Shown here piece after piece: positions 53,187 through 61,689 of a DNA stretch of 64,000 nt (its first letter is position 1; every line of letters starts with the position of its first letter). The position numbers were made by a program, and so were the translations under genes. Source of the stretch: Megamerina dolium (lineage: Eukaryota > Arthropoda > Insecta > Diptera > Megamerinidae); NCBI GenBank assembly GCA_963854835.1, contig OY978527.1, positions 22,749,557-22,813,556 of the forward strand, given 5' to 3'. Under the pieces are notes generated by a model. That model ran no database searches, was not told where the DNA came from, and saw only the letters and a program-made list of their open reading frames with translations.

Positions 53187-55952
53187 TTGTGAAAATTGAC
53201 CAACTAAAAGTGGACCAGCTTAAAAAGCTCTTGGTAGAGATGAATCTATCGTCATCAGGTGCAAAGGCGACATTTGTCATTTACGACCAACCAGGACACA
53301 TGGCGCGTGACTCCCGTCTACGACGAAAGCGATCAAAATTGAATTCTCCAGGAAGACAAAAAAAGGAGAATAAGGTGGACAGCGATCGCTCCACTAACAC
53401 AAATCCATCGTTAAACTAATCTGAGTCAGTACAGCGGGGCGTGAACTGACTCCAACAATGGGTTGCCCCATCATTCATATTTCACAACTACAGCGTGTAC
53501 CAAGCAGCTTGACTATTGATGGAAAATTGGACAATGTGGAGTTCATGTTACCCTGGATACTGGTGCATCGCATTCTATAATCAAGAGCGATTTGGTAAAG
53601 AGGTTTAAGCCTTTAATAGGAATAAAATTGCGTACAGCGACGGGTGCACAATTTCTGGGTAAGATAAAAAAACAAGTATCTATTGAAAATTGCACGTGGG
53701 AACACGAATTCATTGTGGGCGACTTCGTCGATGTGGAAATAATTGGTGCTGATTTTAAGATTGACAATGCATTTACGTTAGAGTTAAATCAACGGATACT
53801 ATGCTATGCACATCAAACGAATACTGGCATGTCAACACCAAGAGGTCCCAGCAAAATCAGAAGAAGTGATTTGAGCACAAAATAATGTGGATGATGGGGC
53901 AGGCAAGTTATGGGTAGTGGAAACCGATAAAGAAATAGCGAATAAAATCATCATACTTGGTAGGACGTTAGTGGAACCTAAAGAAAATAGAATAGTACCG
54001 GTGCGAATAATAAATCCAACTAATACATCTACAGTTGTGAAGAAATCAATGGTGATTGATCATTGCCAGGAAGTTACTGCCGTAGTAGACTGCGAAAAGT
54101 GTTCGTCGATGAAAAGTGGAAAATCAGGAACTGTTAGAGAATAACTAAAAGCACAGATGGAAGAATTGGCATGTGTGCTTACCAAACAGCAAAAAGAAAA
54201 GACTTTACAACTATTGCAGAAGTACAGTTCAATCTATTCTTCAAATGGAAAAACTGTAGGACGAACAACCATCGTGAAACATTACATTGACACCGGCGAT
54301 TCTAGACCGATTCGTCAAGCACCACGACGAGTTCCACTGGCTAAAAGAGATGAAGCCATTAAGCTGATTAGCGATATGCAGAAACAAGGTGTCATTGAAC
54401 CATCAGCGAGTCCATGGAGTTCACCAGTTGTGCTGGTAAAGAAGAAGGATTGAAGTACTCGATTCTGCGTGGATTAGAGAAAGCTAAATGATATCACGTA
54501 AAAAGACAGCTATCCACTGCCAAGAATCGATGACATTCTAGACACGCTATCTGGTACGAAGTGGTTCTCAACTCTTGATGTGCAAAGTGGCTACTGGCAA
54601 GTGGAGCTTGGTAAGGAGGACAAAGAGAAAACAGCCTTCAGCATTGGCGATGGTCTATGGCAATTTACAGTGATGCCGTTTGGTTTATGCAATGCGCCAG
54701 CTACTTTCCAACGTCTGATGGAGCGTGTACTCAGAAGACTACACTGGAAAACGTGCTTGGTGTACCTCGATGACATTATCTTGATGGGAAAGGATTTTAA
54801 CGACCACCTGGAAAAGTTGAAAGAAGTATTTGAGCGTATACAATCAACAGGGCTTATACTAAATGTGAAAAAGTGTTCACTCTTCAGGCGAGAAGTTAAA
54901 TATCTTGGTCATAAAGTAACAACAGAAGGGGTACATACCGATGAGGAGAAAGTAGCAGCAGTACAAGAATGGCCTTTTTCAACGAATCTTCACAAGTTAA
55001 GAAGCTTCCTAGGATTATGTACCTACGACGCGAAGACGATTTTTTCCTGGATTCGCAAACATCGGCAGCAGTCTGCATGAGTTAAAAGGGAAGAACAAAC
55101 CATTTGTGTGGGGCGAGGAACAACAGAAAGCATTCGAACAGCTGAAAGAAAGACTTTGTTCAGCACCAGTATTAGCGTATCCAGCACCTGGACAAAAGTT
55201 TGTGTTGGACACAGAAGCGAGTGGCTATGGAATAGGTGGTGTGCTCTCTCAGATCATAGATGTGCAAGAAAAAGTAATACTTTACACGAAGAGAGTTACT
55301 CGCAATACTGGAATGTGTAAAGGATTTCCATAAATAGTTGCACGGTCAGTCATTTCATCTACGAACTGACCACGCAGCGCTAAGGTGGTTATTACAATTT
55401 AAAAACCGAGAAGGACAATTGGCGCGCTTTATTGAAAGGCTGCATAGTTATGATTTTACTATCGAGCATTGTAAAGGAGGACATCACGGCAACGCGGATG
55501 CTCTATCTCGTCGTCCTTGCAAAATGGAATGTAAACATTGTTCTCGAGTGGAAAGCAAGGAGCGCATTGTCGACATACGACTTACGAATATATTACCGGA
55601 GGAGTCATAGACCACCGAACGAGTGCAAGAAGATCAGCGGAACGACCCAGATCTCATAAGGATTATGGAATACAAGGAGCAGGGCATATGTCCAGATTGG
55701 AAAGAAATGGCTAATAAGAGTCTAATAGCAAAGGCATACTGGGCGCAGTGGCAAAGCTTGCACTTACAAGACGGATGTTTTTCCGAGCATGGGAAAGCGA
55801 AGATGGAAAAATCACTAATGATCTTCTAGTGGTACCCAAGGCAAGAATAAATGAATTGATAGCTGAGTATTACTATGCATCAAACCAAATCAAGAAGCTA
55901 GTACAGTTGTAGATGTATTCCCCAACATGTGATAAGCGATAAGATGAAGACC
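53187..55952 (+). pseudogene. Gypsy gag-pol (Gyp-B), broken
   Basis: The gag start codon reads ATT (KIVKIDQLKVDQLKKLL in frame), where Gyp-L has ATG. A deletion then leads to the knuckle (second and third ligands as YDQPGHMARDS), with the gag TAA at 53417. Protease: WILVHRILY-type damage through a one-base loss near 53550 breaks LDTGAS. RT: TLDVQSGYWQ region, YLDDIILMG intact. RNase H: FVLDTEASGYGIGG, with Asp to Glu. Integrase is almost entirely deleted (jump near 55875 and again near 55925). At least eight frame breaks. Confidence 0.88.
53410..53452 (+). promoter_or_regulatory. gag/pol frameshift-type signal (Gyp-B copy)
   Basis: GTTAAAC at 53410-53416 is followed by the gag TAA, a 6-base spacer, and a stem-loop: GAGTCAGTACA at 53423-53433 pairs with TGAACTGACTC at 53442-53452 with one mismatch, around the loop GCGGGGCG. 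It has the same layout as Gyp-C at 57265-57307. Confidence 0.65.
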
Positions 55953-56366
55953 AGATATTAGCCTAGACAGACGGCAGCCTAATTCCGGATTACCGGCGCA
56001 CTTAATCCGAATAAAATAATAACCTGACAGACGGCAGTATTGCGGATTAACTAAACAGCTGATTGCTGTTTTATTAGGTCTGTCCACTTACATTACTATC
56101 ACTTTCAATTTCTGTCGTCTATCACTCTCGATATGAGAAAATCTACAAGAAGTACGTGAACTGAAAACTATCAGAAACTTGTAAATTGACATTCACCGTT
56201 CGTAATTGACAGCCGGATTTATTTGTTCGCCAACACTTTTCATGTTGAAAACTGTTAACAATTGTTGAAAGTTTTTTGATAGCAAACACACCTAATATTT
56301 TGTAAAATGGATGGAGAAAAATTCACAATAGACAATTTTCAGCAGTGTTGCCATAGCAAATTGCCC
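55953..56366 (+). mobile_element. Harbinger-type terminal fragment in Gyp-B integrase
   Basis: It starts GCCTAGACAGACGGCAGCCT after TTA, and has a CCTGACAGACGGCAGTATTG motif 70 bases in, then ACTAAACAGCTGATT. This is the same motif order as the Harb-1 right end in reverse. The following 270 bases are AT-rich with no coding potential. No opposite terminus is found, so it may be one end of a partly deleted non-autonomous element. Confidence 0.7.
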
Positions 56367-56729
56367 TAATCCTCTTTTATTTTAAGAATTAACTCATAGA
56401 GTTTATGCGGATTAGCTGCAGTTAATGCCCGAGTTATAGCCTAGACAGACGGCAGCCTAATTCCGTATTATCGAGTTAATTTTAAAATGATTGAAGGGTA
56501 TTTTGTTGCAGTATGTACATTAGTATAGCTGCATTCTTTTGTAAGCGAGTTGCAAAAGAACACCAACTCGCATATAATTTCACTTTGAATTGCTTATAAT
56601 TTCCCTTTATAGCCTAGACAGACGGCAGCCTAATTCCGGATTACCGAGTTAATTCGAATTAACTCGGGCATTAACTGCAGCTAATCCGCATAAACTCTAT
56701 GAGTTTATTCTTAAAATAAAAAAGGATTA
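56367..56729. repeat. Foldback/MITE-like element, 70-bp inverted arms
   Basis: Arms 56367-56436 and 56660-56729 are inverted copies with about 68 of 70 bases matching. Each arm has TAATCC at its outer edge and GCGGATTAGCTGCAGTTAAT within. Between them lie two direct copies of GCCTAGACAGACGGCAGCCT (56439 and 56613), so it is built from Harbinger-related terminal sequence. Gypsy gag sequence of Gyp-C starts immediately after the right arm. Confidence 0.85.
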
Positions 56730-57274
56730 CTCAATTACATCGAGTGGAATTGAGATCGCGAGTGCAACGGAGTAATGAGAGTCTTCAGGAATTCGCTTCC
56801 GATATTGAGCGCTTATGTCATCTAGCGTTCTCAGGTAATTCGGAAGAGTTCGTCGAAAAAATAAAAATAGAGGCATTCATAGATGGCATACGTGATGGAG
56901 AGACAAAGCGTGCCCTAGTCATGTCACCCAGGAATACTTATGCCGAAACAGTCAGTAGTGCATTGACGTTTGAAGCTGCCAGTTTGATGTGTCGACCAAT
57001 GCCACGGGTACGCCAACTAGAAACAGAAACAGCAGATCTGGTTGAAGCAGTGTGTCAGGCATTCAAATCTGTAGCGCAGCCTGAAGGAAGAACAACAGGT
57101 CGACGCGAAATCAAATTTACTGGTAAGTGCTTTATTTGCGACAAACCAGGACACATGGCGCGTGACTGCCGTCTACGACGAAAGCGATCAAGATCGAATT
57201 CTCCAGGAAGACAAAAGAAGGAGAATAAGGTGGATAGCGATCGCTCCACTAACACAAATCCATCGTTAAACTAA
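56730..57274 (+). pseudogene. Gypsy gag C-terminal part (Gyp-C), 5' truncated
   Basis: The frame is open from the left edge (QLHRVEL at 56732) to TAA at 57272-57274. Features: ESLQEFASDIERLCHLAFSG (capsid-type region), FIDGIRDGETKRALVMS, and the knuckle CFICDKPGHMARDC, followed by the basic RLRRKRSRSNSPGRQKKENK. It has no start codon of its own because the 5' part is missing. Gag would form particles and package RNA. Confidence 0.9.
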
Positions 57275-60200
57275 ATCGAGTCAGTTCAGCGGGGCGTGAA
57301 CTGACTCCAACAGTGGGTTGCCCCATCATTCACATTTCACAACTACAGCGTGCGCCAAGCAGCTTGACTATTGATGGAAAATTGGACAATATGGAATTCA
57401 TGTTAACCCTGGATACTGGTGCATCACATTCGATAATCAAGAGCAATTTGGTAAAGAGGTTTGAGCCTTTAATGGGAATAAAATTGCGTACAGCAACGGG
57501 TGAGGATGCACAAATTCTGGGCAAGATAAAGAAACGAGTATCTATTGGAAATTGCACATGGGAACATGAATTCATTGTGGCCGACATCATCGATGACGTA
57601 ATAATTGGTGTTGATTTTATGATTGACAACGGATTTACGTTAGATTTGAATCAACGGATACTACGTTATGCAAATGTCGAACTACCATTGAACATCGGTT
57701 ACAAGCGTAGTGGGAACATCAAACGAGTACTGGCATGTCAACGCCAAGAGGTTCCAGCAAAATCAGAAGCGGTGATATGGGCACAGATGAATGTGGATGA
57801 TGGGACAGGCAAGTTGTGGCTGGTGGAAGCAGATAAAGAAATAACGAATAAAAACATCATACTTGGTAGGACGTTAGTAGAACCTAAAGAAAATGGAATA
57901 GTACCGGTGCGAATTTTAAATCCAACTAATACATCTACAGTTGTGAAGAAAGGAATGGTGATTGGTCATTGCCAGGAAGTTACTGCCATAGTAGACTGCG
58001 AAAAGGGTTCGTCGATAAAAAGTGGAAGATCAGGAACTGTCAGAGTGGAAATAAAAGCACAGATGGAAGAATGGGCAGGCGTGCTTACCAACCAGCAAAA
58101 AGAAAAGGCTTTACAACTATTGGAGAAGTACAGTTCAATCTTTTCTTCAAATGGAAAAACTGGAGGACGAACAACCATCGTGAAGCATCACATTGACACC
58201 GGTGATTCTAGACCAATTCGTCAAGCACCACGACGAGTTCCATTGGCCAAAAGAGACGAAGCCATTAAGCTGATTTCCGATATGCAGAAACAAGGTGTTA
58301 TTGAACCATCAGCGAGTCCATGGAGTTTACCAGTTGTGCTGGCAAAGAAGAAGGATGGAAGTACTCGATTCTGTGTGGATTACAGAAAGCTAAATGATAT
58401 TACGAAAAAAGACAGCTATCCACTGCCAAGAATCGATGACACTCTGGACACACTATCTAGTGCGAAGTGGTTCTCAACTCTTGATTTGCAAAGTGGCTAC
58501 TGGCAAGTGGAACTTGGTAAGGAAGACAAAGAGAAAACAGCTTTCAGTATTGGCGATGGTCTATGGCAATTTACAGTCATGCCATTTGGTTTATGCAATG
58601 CGCCAGCTACTTTCGAACGTTTGATGGAGCGTGTACTCAGAGGACTACACTGGAAAACGTGCTTGGTGTACCTCGATGACATTATTGTGATGGGAAAAGA
58701 TTTTAACGACCACCTGGAAAAGTTGAAAGAAGTATTTGAGCGTATACAATCAGCAGGGCTTAAACTGAATATGAAAAAGTGTTCACTCTTCAGGCAAGAA
58801 GTTAAATATCTTGGTCATAAAGTAACAACAGAAGGGGTACATACCGACGAGGAGAAAGTAGCAGCAGTTCAAGAATGGCCTATTCCGTCGAATCTTCACG
58901 AGCTAAGAAGCTTCCTAGGCTTATGCACCTACTATAGACGATTTGTTCCTGGATTTGCAAACATCGCCAGCAGTCTGCATGAGTTGACAAGAAAGAACAA
59001 ACCATTTGTGTGGGGCGAGGACCAACAGAAAGCATTCGAACAGCTGAAAGAAAAACTCTGTTCAGCACCAATATTAGCGTATCCAGTACCTGGTCAAAAG
59101 TTTGTGTTGGACACAGATGCGAGTGGCTATGGAATAGGAGGTGTGCTCTCTCAGATCATAGATGGGCAAGAAAAAGTAATAGCATACTACAGTAAAATCC
59201 TGTCGAAGTCAGAAAGAAATTACTGTGTCACACGAAGAGAGTTGCTCGCAATACTGGAATGTGTAAAGTATTTCCATAAATACTTGTACGGTCAGTCATT
59301 TCATCTACGAACTGACCACTCAGCGCTAAGGTGGTTATTGCAATTTAAAAACCCAGAAGGACAATTGGCGCGCTGGATTGAAAGGCTGCAGAGTTATGAT
59401 TTTACCATCGAACATCGTAAAGGAGGACATCACGGCAACGCGGATGCTCTATCTCGTCGTCCTTGCAAAATGGAATGTAAACATTGTTCTCGAGTGGAAA
59501 GCAAGGAGCACATTGTCGACATACGACTTACGAATATATTGCCGGAGGAGTCATGGACCACCGAACGAGTGCAAGAAGATCAGCGGAACGACCCAGATCT
59601 CGTAAAGATTTTGGAATACAAGGAGCAGGGCATACGTCCAGATTGGCAAGAAATGGCTAATGAGAGTCCAATAGCAAAGGCATACTGGGCGCAGTGGCAA
59701 AGGCTGCACTTACGAGACGGATGTTTATTCCGAGAATGGGAAAGTGAGGATGGAAAAATCACTAATGATCTTCTAGTGGTACCCAAGGCGAGAATAAATG
59801 AAGTGATAGCTGAGTATCACAATGCCTCCAGTGGAGGGCATTTGGGAATCACCAAAACCGTTGAGAAAATAAAGAAACGATTTTATTGGGTTGGATGTCA
59901 TGACCATGTCGCTGATTGGATTCGGAAGTGTAAGCAATGTGCAATGGCCAAAGGTCCCACTAAGAAAAGTCGAGGTAAGATGCACCAATACACCGTGGGT
60001 GCTCCATTTGAGCGAATTGCTATGGACATAGCTGGGCCATTTCCAATAAGCAACGCAGGAAACAAGTATGTTCTGGTGGTTATAGATTACTTCAGTAAAT
60101 GGCCTGAAGTATACCCCATTCCAAATCAGGAAGCTAGTACAGTTGCGGATATATTCGTCAACCAATGGGTTACTCGTTTTGGTGTACCGATGGAGTTACA

Positions 60201-60858
60201 CTCAGACCAAGGTCGAAATTTCGAATCAGTTGTATTCCAAGAGATATGCCGTATGCTGGGTATATACAAAACTCGTACAACACCTTTGCATCCACAATCT
60301 GATGGCATGGTAGAACGATTTAACCGTACCTTCGAGGAATATTTGAGAAAAGTCGTAGATAAATACCAAAGAGACTGGGATGTACATATACCAATGTTCC
60401 TCATGGCATATCGATCCGCACAACATGATACGACGGCTACTACACCGGCAATGGTAATTTTTGGAAACGAGTTAAGACTGCCAGCTGATTTAAAATTTGG
60501 AGTTGTAACACCAACGAGATCAACCGAAGGAAATTATACTAGCGAAAAGCGGGAACAGTTGGATGAAGTACATCAGTTCATCAGAGAGCGGTCGCAGATG
60601 ATAAGCGATAAGATGAAGGCCAGGTATGACTTGAAAGCAAATTCAAAAGGGTTCTATGAAGGAGAGCTTGTAATGCTTCATAATCCACAACGAAAGAAAG
60701 GCCTGTCCCCTAAACTACAGACTCATTGGGAAGGACCATATGAAATTATAGCAAAGATAAATGACGTAGTATATCGTATTCAACGTGCCTGGAATAAAAG
60801 AGCAAAGTTTAAAGTAGTGCACTTAGAGCGACTTGCGCCATATCGAGGGGAAGTATAA
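57253..60858 (+). CDS. Gypsy Pol polyprotein: protease, RT, RNase H, integrase
   Basis: One uninterrupted frame. It overlaps gag by 22 bases in the -1 frame; the ATG seen in Gyp-B before GCPIIHISQ is GTG here (57313), so the start is by frameshift rather than AUG. Numbering from 57313: protease LDTGASHSIIKS (Asp 34); RT STLDLQSGYWQVELGKEDKE (about 385-400) and YLDDIIVMG (about 453); RNase H FVLDTDASGYGIGGVLSQ (about 597), RRELLAILE and RTDHSALRW; integrase HHCC (YHNASSGGHLGIT to CKQC, about 836-880), core DDE in AMDIAGPFP, HSDQGRNFES and DGMVERFNRT (about 905-1000), and a GPY-type C-terminus HWEGPYEIIAKI (about 1140). All catalytic residues are present. It belongs to a 5'-truncated element, so expression is doubtful. 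Confidence 0.93.
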   Translation, partial: HKSIVKLNRVSSAGRELTPTVGCPIIHISQLQRAPSSLTIDGKLDNMEFMLTLDTGASHSIIKSNLVKRFEPLMGIKLRTATGEDAQILGKIKKRVSIGNCTWEHEFIVADIIDDVIIGVDFMIDNGFTLDLNQRILRYANVELPLNIGYKRSGNIKRVLACQRQEVPAKSEAVIWAQMNVDDGTGKLWLVEADKEITNKNIILGRTLVEPKENGIVPVRILNPTNTSTVVKKGMVIGHCQEVTAIVDCEKGSSIKSGRSGTVRVEIKAQMEEWAGVLTNQQKEKALQLLEKYSSIFSSNGKTGGRTTIVKHHIDTGDSRPIRQAPRRVPLAKRDEAIKLISDMQKQGVIEPSASPWSLPVVLAKKKDGSTRFCVDYRKLNDITKKDSYPLPRIDDTLDTLSSAKWFSTLDLQSGYWQVELGKEDKEKTAFSIGDGLWQFTVMPFGLCNAPATFERLMERVLRGLHWKTCLVYLDDIIVMGKDFNDHLEKLKEVFERIQSAGLKLNMKKCSLFRQEVKYLGHKVTTEGVHTDEEKVAAVQEWPIPSNLHELRSFLGLCTYYRRFVPGFANIASSLHELTRKNKPFVWGEDQQKAFEQLKEKLCSAPILAYPVPGQKFVLDTDASGYGIGGVLSQIIDGQEKVIAYYSKILSKSERNYCVTRRELLAILECVKYFHKYLYGQSFHLRTDHSALRWLLQFKNPEGQLARWIERLQSYDFTIEHRKGGHHGNADALSRRPCKMECKHCSRVESKEHIVDIRLTNILPEESWTTERVQEDQRNDPDLVKILEYKEQGIRPDWQEMANESPIAKAYWAQWQRLHLRDGCLFREWESEDGKITNDLLVVPKARINEVIAEYHNASSGGHLGITKTVEKIKKRFYWVGCHDHVADWIRKCKQCAMAKGPTKKSRGKMHQYTVGAPFERIAMDIAGPFPISNAGNKYVLVVIDYFSKWPEVYPIPNQEASTVADIFVNQWVTRFGVPMELHSDQGRNFESVVFQEICRMLGIYKTRTTPLHPQSDGMVERFNRTFEEYLRKVVDKYQRDWDVHIPMFLMAYRSAQHDTTATTPAMVIFGNELRLPADLKFGVVTPTRSTEGNYTSEKREQLDEVHQFIRERSQMISDKMKARYDLKANSKGFYEGELVMLHNPQRKKGLSPKLQTHWEGPYEIIAKINDVVYRIQRAWNKRAKFKVVHLERLAPYRGEV
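57265..57307 (+). promoter_or_regulatory. Candidate -1 ribosomal frameshift signal
   Basis: The last two gag codons are TTA AAC inside GTTAAAC (57265-57271), directly before the gag TAA. Six bases later a perfect 11-bp stem begins: GAGTCAGTTCA (57278-57288) with TGAACTGACTC (57297-57307), loop GCGGGGCG. Pol lies in the -1 frame and is open from 57253, so a slip here would give Gag-Pol. GUUAAAC is a known functional slip site in equine arteritis virus. The function here is predicted only. Confidence 0.65.
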
Positions 60859-60861
60859 AAA

Positions 60862-60896
60862 CTTGTTCGGGACGAACAAGGTTAAGAGGAGGGCAG
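60862..60896 (+). promoter_or_regulatory. Conserved hairpin and polypurine tract
   Basis: CTTGTTCG at 60862-60869 pairs perfectly with CGAACAAG at 60873-60880. AAGAGGAGGGCAG then reaches the LTR; this purine run is the expected plus-strand primer. The hairpin also occurs at 52684-52702 and at 33970-33988 (minus). Confidence 0.75.
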
Positions 60897-61334
60897 TGTA
60901 ACGAGTATCGATAGTTGATTACTCATCACTATTGTGACTGACACTATTGGCAGCATCGAAACGAATGTCAACAAAAAGAAATGAGCGATAACCAGAACAA
61001 GCCAACGAGAAAGGAAGAGAAGAATCTCGATAAAGGAAGATTCTAGGGTGTTGCCAACAGAGTATAAATAGAGCCAGTGTTGAGAATTGACAATCAATCT
61101 AATTCCGAACGTGATTGCGAAAACATTGATACAGAGGCAAAAGTTGCAAGTACATTTAAGTGTTATAGTAAATAGTTTATTGTAAACAGTGTTGATTGTA
61201 AATAGAGATTATTAAATAAATTGTTGCTGTATATAGTTGTATAAAATAAGTGTTGCAGTTATCATTAACAGAATCCAGTGATCGAACAAGGTAATTCAAA
61301 TAGAATTAAACGTTCACAGAATAAAAACGTAACA
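60897..61334 (+). repeat. Gypsy 3' LTR (Gyp-C)
   Basis: 438 bp from TGTAACGAGTATCGATAG to AATAAAAACGTAACA. TATAAATAGAG at 61063 is a promoter motif, and ATTAAATAAATTG near 61211 suits polyadenylation. After it comes ATATATTACTAG; no upstream duplicate can be checked because the 5' end of the element is lost. Confidence 0.92.
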
Positions 61335-61689
61335 ATATATTACTAGTAAATGTAAAACATTACACTTTTTGTTGAATAATAATAAACCACTTAAACATCG
61401 TCATTGTCATCATTAAAATCTACCACTAAATTTTAGAATCTATCACAGATTTTTATCCTGATCTACCACTACAAATTTATTTACAGTCCGTACGCTGCGT
61501 GATCTCCATGAAATTATTACTAGCATTATCGAACGGTTTAATTCTGAGGGATAGGCATATCACGATATTATTGTGAATTTATGGATTAAATAAAATAAGT
61601 GAATAGAAGGGTTCTGATTTTTTAATATATAAAATATAGGTTTATATATTTATCTGTTGTAATATAGAAAAAATTTATTACAAACAAAA
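61335..61689 (+). other. Probable promoter/5' UTR region of the zinc-finger gene
   Basis: AT-rich, no repeat recognised. It leads to the ATG in the context ACAAACAAAAATG, close to the fly consensus. No TATA box or splice site stands out, so the transcription start is not predicted. Confidence 0.4.

Larger units (their letters stand above)
53157..55952 (+). mobile_element. Gypsy copy B, internal region (Gyp-B)
   Basis: It begins with the primer-binding site and gag leader, then jumps from codon ~25 of gag to the zinc knuckle. It runs through protease, RT, RNase H and part of integrase with deletions, and is cut at 55952 by a Harbinger-type terminus within the late integrase region (ATAAGCGATAAGATGAAG). 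It is intermediate in decay between Gyp-A and Gyp-C. Confidence 0.9.
56730..61334 (+). mobile_element. Gypsy copy C with intact pol and 3' LTR (Gyp-C)
   Basis: The best-preserved Gypsy copy. It lacks the 5' LTR, leader and gag N-terminus, starting mid-gag at the edge of the foldback element. The gag C-terminal part, the frameshift-type junction, the whole pol frame, a polypurine tract and a 438-bp LTR are intact. No env frame follows pol; only 38 bases separate pol from the LTR. With no 5' promoter it should not be expressible from its own LTR. Confidence 0.93.

Noticed and set aside
56540..56620. Helitron 3' end
   Set aside because: There is a hairpin, but no CTRR end at the right distance and no A-T insertion context. 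Harbinger-type termini explain the region better.
60859..60896. Gypsy env gene
   Set aside because: Only 38 bases lie between pol and the LTR, so this family has no env here.
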